Shown here one piece after another: positions 1-9,300 of a stretch of 12,919 bases of DNA; position 1 is the first letter of the stretch; each line of letters opens with the position of its first letter. The stretch covers positions 1 to 12,919 of the forward strand of contig JALQXE010000075.1 of NCBI GenBank assembly GCA_023263235.1, in the 5' to 3' direction. A model generated the notes under the pieces. That model did not search any database and had not been told where the DNA came from. It was given only the letters and a program-made list of their open reading frames with translations. Made by a program: the position numbers and the translations under genes. Origin of the DNA: Sediminibacterium sp. (lineage in GTDB: Bacteria > Bacteroidota > Bacteroidia > Chitinophagales > Chitinophagaceae).

Positions 1-1080
1 AAATATAGAAGCTAATTTACCTACAAATGAATCTGGCCCTTGTGTTTGAAAAATATCCAACATCATTCCCCTTGCTCCACTCCCACTTAATGGTTTCATT
101 ATAGCAACTGGTAAAGCACCAATGAATTCAGTATTGATTCCAGTAAGTTGAATTAAATAAGTTATTCCACTTAATATGTAGCCCATCGCACCGCTATCTC
201 TAAATACTCGAATAGCAACCAACATAGCCACTAAATAAGGGATAATTTTTACAATTACTTCAAAACCTTGTTTTGCCCCATCAATAAAAGCATCAAAAAC
301 AGAAACTTTTTTATAGGCACCTCCTAAAATAATAAGTACTATTATCAACAACAATAATCCATTTCCAAAAACCTTGGATAGAATTTCTTTGTTCTGAGGA
401 CTTAACGTATTTACCAATAATAATACACCTGCCATCAAACCAATCAATCCTAAAAGCCAGCTAATGAGTACCTTATCCCATTTTAATTTTTGATACAATC
501 CAACCATTAAAATACTTGCCAATGTAGTACCTATAGTTGCCAATACACAAGGAATAAATATACTCGCAGCGTCATGAGAACCTGCAGCTAAACGATAGGA
601 AATAATTGTTAAAGGTATAATGGTTAAACCACTCGTATGCAACACCAAAAACATGATTTGTGCATTGGTGGCTTTTTCTTTATCTGGATTTAAGGTTTGT
701 AAACTTTCCATAGCTTTTAAGCCAAAAGGGGTGGCTGCATTATCCAATCCAAGCATATTTGCACTAAAATTCATAACCATATGACCCATAGAAGGATGAT
801 TTGCTGGTACCTCAGGAAACAATCTGCTTAAAAAGGGATTCATCCATTTGGCAAGCTTTTGTATAGCACCTGCTTTTTCGGCAATGTTCATTAATCCTAA
901 GAAAAAAACCATAGTTCCTGTCAAGGGCAAGGCAACATCCAAAACCGAGGACTTTGCTGCATCAAAAATACCATCGGCTAACAATTTAAATATACTCGTA
1001 TCACCCAAAATAATGAGTTTAAATAAGGCAATTACGAAGGCAATCAAAAAAAAGGCAATCCAAATGATATTTAAAGCCAT
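1..1080 (-). CDS. SpmA-SpmB fusion, nucleoside recognition (Gate) domain membrane protein, 3' end outside window
   Basis: The reading frame is open for 360 codons from ATG 1080-1078 to the left edge, so the C-terminus is missing. The product is a polytopic inner-membrane protein. An N-terminal helix (about residues 5-25) is followed by an SpmA-like half with the hallmark NFSANMLGLDNAATPFGLKA at about 104-123. A hydrophobic middle follows, then an SpmB-like half starting near 250, with the stretch ALPVAIMKPLSGSGARGMM from about 322. Both halves belong to the nucleoside recognition/Gate family. In sporulating Firmicutes SpmA and SpmB are separate proteins affecting spore core dehydration. In Bacteroidota, which do not sporulate, a fused form of roughly 400-plus residues is common and its transported substrate is unknown. 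It is divergent from ychF across 79 nt. Family assignment is secure; function is open. Confidence 0.88.
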   Translation of the reverse strand, partial: MALNIIWIAFFLIAFVIALFKLIILGDTSIFKLLADGIFDAAKSSVLDVALPLTGTMVFFLGLMNIAEKAGAIQKLAKWMNPFLSRLFPEVPANHPSMGHMVMNFSANMLGLDNAATPFGLKAMESLQTLNPDKEKATNAQIMFLVLHTSGLTIIPLTIISYRLAAGSHDAASIFIPCVLATIGTTLASILMVGLYQKLKWDKVLISWLLGLIGLMAGVLLLVNTLSPQNKEILSKVFGNGLLLLIIVLIILGGAYKKVSVFDAFIDGAKQGFEVIVKIIPYLVAMLVAIRVFRDSGAMGYILSGITYLIQLTGINTEFIGALPVAIMKPLSGSGARGMMLDIFQTQGPDSFVGKLASIF

Positions 1081-1130
1081 ATTATGTATTGTTTATAGGT
1101 CTAATATAGCCCATTTTGCGATTAGAATTG

Positions 1131-1138
1131 TATTTTTG
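1131..1138 (+). promoter_or_regulatory. Putative -7 element (TAnnTTTG type) for ychF
   Basis: TATTTTTG matches the Bacteroidota -7 consensus TAnnTTTG and lies 21 nt before the ychF start codon, which fits a short leader. No TTG sits at the usual 17-23 nt spacing upstream; the nearest is only 12 nt away at 1116-1118. The call therefore rests on the -7 match alone, in the 79-nt divergent spacer. Confidence 0.35.
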
Positions 1139-1159
1139 CGCTCTTAAAACAATCAAAAT

Positions 1160-2257
1160 ATGGCTTTACAGGCAGGAATTGTGGGATTACCAAATGTGGG
1201 AAAATCAACCTTATTTAACGCAGTAAGTAATAGTGCTAAAGCACAAGCAAGTAACTATCGTTTTTGCACGATCGAACCAAATGTTGGCTTGGTAGATGTT
1301 CCAGACAATAGATTAGATCAATTGGCAGAACTCATTATCCCACAAAGAATAGTACCTACTCAATTAGAAATTGTAGACATTGCCGGATTGGTAAAAGGGG
1401 CAAGTAAAGGCGAAGGATTAGGGAATAAATTCTTGGCGAATATTAGAGAAGTAAGTGCCATTATTCATGTAATTCGTTGTTTTGAGGATGAAAATGTTCT
1501 TAGAGAAGAAGGCGCTATAAATCCTATTGGAGATAAGGAAATTATTGAAACTGAGTTGCAATTAAAAGACTTAGACAGTGTAGAAAAGAAAATGCAACGT
1601 ACTGAGAAAATGGCAAAAACAGATCCTAAAGCAAAGATAGAATTAGAAGTATTGCAAAGATGCAAATCCCACTTAGAACAAGGAAAAAGTATTCGTTCAT
1701 TAGGTTTGGATAAGGAAGAAAGAGTTGCTATTGCTGATATTTTCTTGTTAACAGAAAAACCAGTAATGTACGTGGCCAATGTTGATGAAAAATCTATGCA
1801 CACTGGCAATCAATATTCTGAAAAATTAGTGGCAATGGCAAAAGAAGAAGGTGCGCAAGTAATTGTGATGTGTAATAATATTGAAGCACAAATAACCGAA
1901 TTAGAGGATCCTGAAGACAAGGCTTTATTTATGGAAGAATATCAAATGAAAGAACCTGCCTTGAATAGATTAATTCAATCTGCGTATAAGCTATTGCAAT
2001 TAGAAACATACTTTACTGCAGGAGTGCAAGAAGTACGCGCATGGACAATTGGAAACGGATGGAAGGCGCCTCAAGCTGCTAGTGTAATTCATACCGATTT
2101 TGAAAAAGGGTTTATCAAAGCGGAAGTAATTGCTTTTGATGATTTTATCAAATACAAAAGCGAAGCCGCTTGTAGAGAAAACGGCAAATTAAGAATTGAA
2201 GGAAAAGAATACATCGTAAAAGATGGAGACGTGATGCACTTTAGATTTAATGTATAA
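1160..2257 (+). CDS. ychF: Redox-regulated ribosome-associated ATPase YchF (OLA1 family)
   Basis: The product is a 365-residue cytosolic P-loop protein of the Obg family that prefers ATP over GTP, binds ribosomes and affects stress responses. E. coli YchF has 363 residues and aligns almost without gaps from memory. Visible motifs are the Walker A G9-LPNVGKST17, Walker B/G3 DIAG at 73-76, and the non-canonical G4 motif NVDE at 207-210 in place of NKxD, which explains ATP preference. A helical coiled-coil region follows at about 130-200, then a C-terminal TGS domain from about 280 with the typical ending VKDGDVMHFRFNV. C36 in RFCTIEPN matches the redox-sensitive Cys35 of E. coli. The position matching E. 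coli His114, reported as needed for ATP hydrolysis, is Arg115 here (NVLREEG). The start ATG gives the expected N-terminus. It is probably cotranscribed with the cyclase gene 8 nt downstream. Confidence 0.97.
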   Translation: MALQAGIVGLPNVGKSTLFNAVSNSAKAQASNYRFCTIEPNVGLVDVPDNRLDQLAELIIPQRIVPTQLEIVDIAGLVKGASKGEGLGNKFLANIREVSAIIHVIRCFEDENVLREEGAINPIGDKEIIETELQLKDLDSVEKKMQRTEKMAKTDPKAKIELEVLQRCKSHLEQGKSIRSLGLDKEERVAIADIFLLTEKPVMYVANVDEKSMHTGNQYSEKLVAMAKEEGAQVIVMCNNIEAQITELEDPEDKALFMEEYQMKEPALNRLIQSAYKLLQLETYFTAGVQEVRAWTIGNGWKAPQAASVIHTDFEKGFIKAEVIAFDDFIKYKSEAACRENGKLRIEGKEYIVKDGDVMHFRFNV

Positions 2258-2265
2258 TATCTTTT

Positions 2266-3096
2266 ATGTTTCGTTATAAGAATCTATATATACTTATTTT
2301 CACCATTGCAGCTACTGCCTGTAACTCAAACAGTAGTGACGATGCTTCTAGTAATGAAAATAACGTAATGGATGCGCCATCCACTTTAACCTACCAGGTA
2401 GTTAAAACCCATAAACATGATAGCACTTCATATACTGAAGGTTTAGAATGGAAGGGTGATACACTAATTGAAAGTACAGGTAATTATAAGCAAAGTAAGC
2501 TCATCATTTTGGACACCAATATGAAGCCACTGCGCAATCCAATTAAATTAACTGATGAATATTTTGGAGAAGGTACTACCCTCTTTAAAGATAAAATTTA
2601 CCAACTTACTTACAAAGAACACAAAGTATTTGTATATGATGCAAAAACTTTAAATAAAATAAATGAACTCTATTTCCCTTTTGAGGAGGCCTGGGGAATG
2701 ACACATAATGACACAGCAATTATTGTAAACACAGGAGGCAGTAATTTATATTTTATTGACCCAGCAACCTTTAAAACAATAAAAACAGTAGGCGTTTATG
2801 ATAATACCGGTTACATCACAAATGTAAATGAACTAGAATATGTGAACGGCAAATTATTTGCCAATGTTTATTTAACGGATAAAATACTACAAATAGACCC
2901 TGTTAGCGGTAAAGTTTTAGCGGTTGCGGATTTATCCAATATATTAGCACAGGTGGGGATTAAAAATAATCCTAAATCTACCGACGAAGGAAATGTATTA
3001 AATGGAATTGCCTATCACAAACAAAGAGGCACATTCTTTATTACTGGTAAAATGTGGCCTGTTACAATTGAGGTGAAATTGAATGGTATCAAGTAA
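2266..3096 (+). CDS. Glutaminyl-peptide cyclotransferase (plant/bacterial beta-propeller type), lipoprotein
   Basis: The 276-residue product resembles glutamine cyclotransferases that turn N-terminal Gln of peptides into pyroglutamate, the five-bladed beta-propeller type unrelated to the zinc-dependent animal enzyme. The N-terminus is a lipoprotein signal: a hydrophobic stretch and lipobox ATAC with the acylated residue Cys19. Family landmarks follow in order: YTEGLEW at 56-62 (Glu58 is the likely active-site glutamate), LIESTGNY, YFGEGTTL, EAWGMTHND, a glycine-rich GGSNLYFIDP, NELEYVNGKLFANVY and LNGIAYH near the C-terminus. The mature N-terminus is rich in Ser, Asp and Asn (NSNSSDDASSNENN). 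This recalls the acidic lipoprotein export signals of Bacteroidota, so surface exposure is possible but not shown. The gene starts 8 nt after ychF and probably shares its transcript. It ends 16 nt before the convergent methyltransferase gene, and no clear terminator hairpin is visible in that gap. Confidence 0.88.
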   Translation: MFRYKNLYILIFTIAATACNSNSSDDASSNENNVMDAPSTLTYQVVKTHKHDSTSYTEGLEWKGDTLIESTGNYKQSKLIILDTNMKPLRNPIKLTDEYFGEGTTLFKDKIYQLTYKEHKVFVYDAKTLNKINELYFPFEEAWGMTHNDTAIIVNTGGSNLYFIDPATFKTIKTVGVYDNTGYITNVNELEYVNGKLFANVYLTDKILQIDPVSGKVLAVADLSNILAQVGIKNNPKSTDEGNVLNGIAYHKQRGTFFITGKMWPVTIEVKLNGIK

Positions 3097-3112
3097 AATA
3101 TAAACTAGCTTT

Positions 3113-4030
3113 TTAATATTGGTCTACTTTCATTTTTATTTCATAAATAATTGAACTCGCTTTCTCAGAATCACTTTTAGCCTTTAAGTTAGAAATACAA
3201 GCCACAATAAAGGCACGTATAATTCCAAAATATCCAGTCTGCTTATATTTTTCACTTAACAAGCTAACATAAAAACTATCAAACCACATAGGTTTATATT
3301 GTACAACTTTCAAATTATGCACTTTACATAATTTATCCATAGATCTAGGGGAAAAATGATATAAGTGTCTTGGAACATCATAGGCTGCCCAAAAGTTTTT
3401 ATAAAAATGGGCATCATAGCTTTTATGATTAGGAACCGCAATAATTAGTCTTCCATTGGGTTTTAATAAAGATGCAAATATACTCATATAAATATGTAAA
3501 TCATGTACATGCTCTAAAACATGCCATAATGCAATTACATTGAAGCTTTCTTTAGGTAATGAATTAAGTGCTTCGATGGGTAATAAAGTTAAATTGAAAT
3601 TATTTAACGCTCTTTGCCTACTAGCCACATCAGGTTCTAATGCAGTTACTTTCCAACCTTTATTTTGCATAGCATGTGCAAATGCCCCTGTTCCAGCTCC
3701 AACTTCTAAAATACTCCCTTTATATCCTGTAAACAATGACTGAACCCAATTGGTTTTTTGAATTAATGTTCTAGCTTTTACTTTATGATACAACTGGTTC
3801 ATCCATCCTTCATTTGTATCGGTGTGTGATATGTAGTTAGGAAAATTATAGTAAGGTGCAATGTCTTGTTTTGAAGGTGCTGGAAAAGTATACTTCAACC
3901 CACAGCTATTACACTTTAGAATATCAAATTGTGCTTGTGTTAAAGAATAATCTTTACTATGTAAAGACAAACTAATATTATCATTTTTACAAACAGGGCA
4001 AGGTGTATAAGACTGTTGATGAAATGACAT
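3113..4030 (-). CDS. Zinc-ribbon class I SAM-dependent methyltransferase
   Basis: The product has 305 residues from ATG 4030-4028. An in-frame TTG two codons upstream (4036-4034) abuts the previous stop codon, and the ATG is the better start. The N-terminus carries a probable zinc ribbon with Cys pairs C11/C14 and C40/C43 (CPVC and CNSC). It is followed by a Rossmann methyltransferase of the Methyltransf_23 kind: motif I EVGAGTG at 109-115, the acidic ribose-binding residue E132 in ALEPD, and WHVLEHVHD from 169. This two-part architecture is common among bacterial methyltransferases acting on sugars or small molecules, often in glycan clusters, but the substrate cannot be read from the sequence. 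It is the last gene of the minus-strand run, 6 nt after the HU-like gene, so it may be cotranscribed with the envelope genes. The C-terminal part has a hydrophobic patch near YFGIIRAFIVA. Confidence 0.85.
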   Translation of the reverse strand: MSFHQQSYTPCPVCKNDNISLSLHSKDYSLTQAQFDILKCNSCGLKYTFPAPSKQDIAPYYNFPNYISHTDTNEGWMNQLYHKVKARTLIQKTNWVQSLFTGYKGSILEVGAGTGAFAHAMQNKGWKVTALEPDVASRQRALNNFNLTLLPIEALNSLPKESFNVIALWHVLEHVHDLHIYMSIFASLLKPNGRLIIAVPNHKSYDAHFYKNFWAAYDVPRHLYHFSPRSMDKLCKVHNLKVVQYKPMWFDSFYVSLLSEKYKQTGYFGIIRAFIVACISNLKAKSDSEKASSIIYEIKMKVDQY

Positions 4031-4036
4031 ATACAA

Positions 4037-4528
4037 TTAAAATTGTTTGTAGAATATAAGTGCGGCTGCTATAAAAATTAAACCAATAGCCCAAGCCAAC
4101 CAATAATCTTTTCTAACATAGGATGTGTTATCATCATTTTCATACAATGTGGTAAGGTTTATTGTTAAATCCTTATAATATGCATTACCATTATATAAGT
4201 TATTCCATGTAATCTCTTTCCCATTTTTATGCAATGTACCTAAATTGCCAAATGTTAAACTTGCAATATCTAACATTGTAAACTGTTTAATAAAATTTTC
4301 AAATTGTACATTTGCTTGCTCAACAGATATATTTAGTTCGTCTGACAAAAATGTATAAAAATGTTTGTTAGGGCTTACTTCTGCTAATTCTAAAACAATA
4401 AACTCTTTTGGCGCAATAAATTTATCTTGCTCCCAATGAGAAGATTGTCTGCTCCATTTTAAAATACCAATAGTTGGTAAATCAAGATGGCCGTTTTTAA
4501 TAAAATATTGTACTAATGGTTGAATCAT
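4037..4528 (-). CDS. Tail-anchored HU/CCDC81-like domain protein (probable)
   Basis: The product has 163 residues if translation starts at ATG 4528-4526, 5 nt after the stop of the beta-barrel gene. A longer frame from ATG 4597 would overlap that gene and adds a Cys-rich extension that looks non-coding, so the shorter start is preferred. The N-terminus (LVQYFIKNGHLDLPTIGIL, then a basic/aromatic turn and a FIAPKEFIVL strand) follows the pattern of the CCDC81-like HU clade found in many Bacteroidota membrane proteins. A second, less clear module covers about 50-125. The C-terminal 23 residues contain one membrane helix (about 143-159) and end in YKQF, giving a tail-anchored topology with the N-terminus probably in the cytoplasm. 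No SPOR domain, often attached in this clade, is present. The HU assignment is from memory of the fold signature and is moderate at best; DNA binding is not shown. Confidence 0.6.
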   Translation of the reverse strand: MIQPLVQYFIKNGHLDLPTIGILKWSRQSSHWEQDKFIAPKEFIVLELAEVSPNKHFYTFLSDELNISVEQANVQFENFIKQFTMLDIASLTFGNLGTLHKNGKEITWNNLYNGNAYYKDLTINLTTLYENDDNTSYVRKDYWLAWAIGLIFIAAALIFYKQF

Positions 4529-4533
4529 AAATT

Positions 4534-6342
4534 TTACTTGAACGAATATACAACACCTGCAATTAATTGAACACCTAAAGAAGGGTAATTTGACCATCTT
4601 TGATAAGGCTTATTCAATAAATTATCCCCTTTTAGCCATGCTGTAAAATGATTGGTTAATTTATAAGTCATAGATGCATTAATTACTAACACATTGTCTA
4701 AATCATAAGGGAGGGAAGATTCATTAAACAAGGTAGCCCCAGTGAAATATTGGAGAGCCCCGTTAAGTTGAAATATTGAATTGGGCGACCAACTAAGTTT
4801 TGAATTCAATTCTAATGGTAATATACCCCATGGTTTTGCATTTTCTTGTAAAGAATTGAATTGAATGTATTTAAAGTCGTTAGTTATTAAGAAATGATCA
4901 CTAAATTGATATCTTAAATTAGCATCCAATTGGATAGTACTAGCCTTTTTTTCAAAAATGGATTGATAATACAAGCCATTATTTAGAATATTAGTATTTT
5001 TCTTTTTATTAAATAAAAGAAAGTTCGTGTAATCATTTATGGACAATCCAAATCCATAATTTAACCTTTTCCCATTACTAATATTTAATGCTAAAAATTT
5101 ACTGTCTTGTGTTGTAATTTCTAATTGATTGGGGACTGAAATCCAAGGATTTTGGCTTACTAAACTGCTATAACTATTATTATTAGCATATGCATGCCAA
5201 CCTGCAATTAATACGTAATTAGTATCCTTTAAGGTTTTTTTATAAGCGATATCTGGATATAAGTGTAATTGATTATCAACAAGCACTGGACTTACACCTA
5301 CTTTAAATTCACTACCAAATTTATTGAATACTAAATTAGGATCTATTCTTAATAAGTATTTAGTATTGCCATTTAATATTCTTGATGAAAATTGACTCAT
5401 CGAATATGCAACATCAAAATGTAAACTAGTATTATTATTTAAACCAACAGACATTGGAATATTAAGATTCAAAAAGTGATTACTAGCAGCCTCTATCCCC
5501 TCAAATCTTTCATAAAGCAAACTAGGTGCATATCTGAAAACATTATTAGATTTAACTTTTGAAGAAATCCAATTAAATATCGCACCTGTCAAAAAACTAT
5601 TTTGCTTAAAATTAGCTAAAGGCAATAATGTTGAATCGGGTACCAATCCATATCTATACCTACCAATTTGTTGATAATACATTTTCGACAATAAGTGTCC
5701 TTTATTTGTGAATGCATAATCCCCAATATATGAAAGACTCAAATTTCTTGTAGATTGAAGCGGATGCTCCCCTTGAATGGACTCATTATTTATATTAAAA
5801 CTATGGGTATTGTTGTAGCCATCTAAAAAATAATGATCCACATCTATGAAATGATGAAAGTAATTACCGTACCCAAATTTCAATGTGCTGTTTCTCTGAA
5901 GCAAAACCAATGAATCCATTTTAAAGGATCTTGGAACTAATGGAATAGGTTTATATTGGAAGCTTAAATTTTGGCTAGGCACCTGATATTCTACTCTTAT
6001 GGATCCAGTGTCTTTTCGCTCACTTGCATTTACAAAATCTATTTTAGCAATATTTTTAAGTTGTGGTTTAAAGGCAGATAAAATAGTAACTACTTTCTCG
6101 GGCAAAGTATCCTTATTGATAGATGCAGGAACTGTATAATTAACATCTAATTTAACCTCAGGATTCGCATTACTCGATTTTACAACTTTAACTGTTTTAC
6201 CTTTCTTAGTTTTAGATTTAGTATTCTTTTTCTTACTCGTTGATTGCTTGGATTTTTTACTTTTCTTTTGAGCACTCGCAGGTGCAAACATTAATATAAA
6301 TGCAAATGAGAAAAGTAATATATAGATAAAATATTTTTTCAT
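4534..6342 (-). CDS. Plug-less TonB-receptor-like outer membrane beta-barrel protein
   Basis: The product has 602 residues with a signal peptide (MKKYFIYILLFSF... cleaved after ASA at 24). A lysine-saturated linker follows at 25-55 (15 Lys in 31 residues). Next is a conserved pre-barrel segment at about 75-140 (VVTILSAFKPQLKNIAKIDF ... YQVPSQNLSFQYKP). Alternating amphipathic strands rich in Tyr, Asn and Leu then run to the C-terminal VVYSFK, as expected for an outer-membrane barrel. There is no recognisable TonB box, carboxypeptidase-like domain or plug. Proteins with this pre-barrel signature are widespread in Bacteroidota, often annotated as TonB-dependent receptor-like or hypothetical, and from memory often sit beside a roughly 1000-residue TPR protein, as here. 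The start lies 11 nt after the TPR gene stop, and the HU-like gene follows 5 nt later. The function is unknown; a structural or assembly role with the TPR protein is an inference. Confidence 0.78.
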   Translation of the reverse strand: MKKYFIYILLFSFAFILMFAPASAQKKSKKSKQSTSKKKNTKSKTKKGKTVKVVKSSNANPEVKLDVNYTVPASINKDTLPEKVVTILSAFKPQLKNIAKIDFVNASERKDTGSIRVEYQVPSQNLSFQYKPIPLVPRSFKMDSLVLLQRNSTLKFGYGNYFHHFIDVDHYFLDGYNNTHSFNINNESIQGEHPLQSTRNLSLSYIGDYAFTNKGHLLSKMYYQQIGRYRYGLVPDSTLLPLANFKQNSFLTGAIFNWISSKVKSNNVFRYAPSLLYERFEGIEAASNHFLNLNIPMSVGLNNNTSLHFDVAYSMSQFSSRILNGNTKYLLRIDPNLVFNKFGSEFKVGVSPVLVDNQLHLYPDIAYKKTLKDTNYVLIAGWHAYANNNSYSSLVSQNPWISVPNQLEITTQDSKFLALNISNGKRLNYGFGLSINDYTNFLLFNKKKNTNILNNGLYYQSIFEKKASTIQLDANLRYQFSDHFLITNDFKYIQFNSLQENAKPWGILPLELNSKLSWSPNSIFQLNGALQYFTGATLFNESSLPYDLDNVLVINASMTYKLTNHFTAWLKGDNLLNKPYQRWSNYPSLGVQLIAGVVYSFK

Positions 6343-6353
6343 AGTCCTTATTT

Positions 6354-9300
6354 CTAATTATTTGAAGTTTCAACTAGTAACTTTAATTTATTCGTTGCCT
6401 CTAATTTTAGTTCTTCAATATTTGCATTTTCTGCTACACTCTTATAAGTGGCAATTGCATTAAAGTTATCTTTTTGGGCCATATATATATCGCCGAGTAA
6501 AATATATGATTTGGTCACCCAATATTCGTAGGATGATTGTTTCTTAATTACTTCAAATGCTGTTTTTTCAGCCAATGTTAGTTTTTGTTGATCCAAATAT
6601 AACTTAGCCAACAAATAGTGCGCTTCTGCAGTAATTAAGGTTGAATTTGACTTAATCACTTTAGTCAAAATTTGAGTAGCAGTGGAACTGTCTTTATTGA
6701 TAAGTGCTTGATGATATAAAGCCATATTGGCAATTACTATATCGTCTGGGGCCGAACTTTTATCTTGTATAATTTTATTAGCAATAATCGCACATTCTTG
6801 CCATTTTTCGTTTTTATACCCACATCTCAATAATCCTTTTAAAGCTTCATTTTTATTTTCTTGTTGAGTAGAAATACTATATAATAAATTAAAATATTTT
6901 TCTGCTAAATCATAATTTTTTAAATTAAAATAATTTAATCTGGCTGCTAGCAAAGAGGCTCTTTCTGCAAATTTATTGGGAGATTGATTGGCAACCAATC
7001 CAAAATAATAGGCAGCTGAATCATAATTTTGCTGTGCATATTCAATTTCAGCAACAATATTGATAGCATCTAATTGATTTTTTCCTGATGGGAATGCGCT
7101 TAAATATTTTTTGAAACCTTGAGCTGCATCTGAAAACTTTTTTTGCTCATATTTTAATATTGCAGCTTTGAATGTTAGAGAATCCTGTTCATTAATTGCC
7201 AAAGGTTTGCCATAGGCATTCATGAATTGAACAAACAATTCAGGGGTTTGATCTTCAATATAAATATTTCTAATAAATTCTTCGGCATTTTCGCTTTCAA
7301 TAGAATTTGGATAAGCACTATATAAGTCTCTAAAATTTTGTAAGGCCGCTTCGTTTTTATTTAAATTAAAATAAACGATACCTAATTTATAATAAGCTTG
7401 TGGGTAATAGCTAATTGCTTTTTTATCTAGTAATACTTTACTTAAAGGTTCAATTGCTGCTTCAAAATTTTCTTGATTAGTATACGTATCCGAAAGCTCC
7501 ATATAAGCATCATTCAAATATGGTGATTTTGGAAACTGAAGTACAAAATCTTTTAGAATTTTGATTTTATCGTTAGCCTTTCCCATTCCGCCAACAATAA
7601 TTGCTTTTTGCAATGTTGCATAATCCGTAGTTACCCATTCCCATTCAATTGCATTTTCATAAACTTCCAAAGCTTGTTTATATTGCTTTGTCATCATTTG
7701 ACAATCGCCCAGTCTCAAATAGGCATCTTGTTGATATGCTTCAATCATATTACTATGATTGTATTTTGATACATCAGAAAACAAACCTAGTGCTTTTTGA
7801 TAGTTTGCCTTTTTTAAATAGCAATATCCTAAAGTATATTTTGCATGACGTTGTGAAACTTCCCCAACTTCAATTGGATCCAATAAGAAACGTTCTAAAA
7901 TTTCAATAGCCATGTCTATTCTACCTAATTTATAAGAAAGCTCCCCAAGCCAAAATTTTGCAAAAGGAAGTATTTTGGTATTATAAGGAGTGTTTAATAT
8001 TTGCTCCAATAAAGGGTAAGCTTTTTCAATTTGGCCATCGTTAATATACAAAGTAGCCCTACCATATAAAATGCTTGGGTATAATTTTAAAAGTTCTGTA
8101 GATGGGTTTTGTACCGATTCGTAAGCCTCTTTGGCTTGAATAAAATTGTTGCTATATGCCAGTGCAGAAATCCACAAGGATTTTGCTTCTTCCTTATAAA
8201 TGGAATTAGCATACGTATTCATAAACTTATCTAATGTTGAAATAGCATTGCTATATTCTTTTAATTCTACACAAAGTTTACCATAGTTAAATAATGATAT
8301 TTCTTTTTGAGCAAGATTTAAACTTTTTGTTGCACAAATTAAAAATGCATTTTTTGCACCGTTTTTATCGTTCACTTTTAAATAAGAAGTGGCCAAGAGA
8401 TACATGCTATTTTGGCCTAATGAATCCTCTACATTAGCAAGTTCTTTAAATCCTGGAATTGCTTTTTCCCAATTTTGAGATTGAAAATAACAGAATGATA
8501 ATTGATATAAATCCTGCGGATCTACATTTTTTTGAACAGCTATATATTCAGACAAAAAGGGCAAAGCTTTTTCGTACTGTTTTTTCTCAAAAAGCAAATG
8601 ACCCATCAACTGTTTTAATTTAAGTTCATAAAACTGCCCATCCACTTTTAATGCCGCTTCGCAGGCTAGCATTGCCTTTTCTACATCTCCAATAAAATAG
8701 TACAATTGACTAATGTAAAATGGTGTCAGTTTTGCATAAGACTCATTTTGAGCTGCAATTTGAAAGTAATTTAACGCGTTGTTAAAATCTTTTTTCTCTA
8801 ATGCAATAAAACCTGCATAATAATTAGCATTGGTATAATTTGGGTTGTTCTTAACTTGTCTTACTGCATTTAATAAACTAGACGCCTTATCCCAATTCCC
8901 CGCTTTGAAATTCAAATAACCCTTCAGATATTTCATTAAAATAATATCATCGTTATCCAAATCATCCAAACTCACTTTATCAAAAGAAGCAAAAGCTTCA
9001 GTATCTCTATTCTGGTTAAAATAATATCTTCCTAATGCAAACGACAACTTTGATTGATAAATACGATTATGACATGATGATAACCATTTTTTAGCATCTT
9101 GCTCTGCGTTAACCCTATTTACAATCAAAGAAAGTGTATGAAAATAAAAGCCAATATCTTCTTTATTATCATCAAATACATAGGCCGATTGAATATATTG
9201 AAAAGCCAATACCGTATCGCCTATTTTTAAAGCATCCATACCTTTTTCAAAAGGAGCATTCGCAAGCGAATTGGAAATGCCATTTTGACCATTCACATTT

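Noticed and set aside
848..1147. A 99-codon plus-strand frame
   Set aside because: It is antisense to the SpmA-SpmB gene, which has clear family motifs, and its own product is low-complexity and unlike any known family.
3097..3112. Terminator between the convergent cyclase and methyltransferase genes
   Set aside because: The 16-nt gap and flanks hold only AT-rich, weakly self-complementary sequence and no stable hairpin.
4034..4036. TTG as start of the methyltransferase
   Set aside because: It adds only two residues and abuts the previous stop. The in-frame ATG at 4030-4028 is more likely.
4529..4597. A longer reading of the HU-like gene starting at ATG 4597
   Set aside because: It would overlap the 3' end of the barrel gene by about 60 nt, and the added residues are Cys-rich and unlike the rest. 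ATG 4528 directly follows the upstream stop.
7649..7909. An 86-codon plus-strand frame inside the TPR gene
   Set aside because: It is antisense to well-formed TPR repeats and shows no domain or start context.
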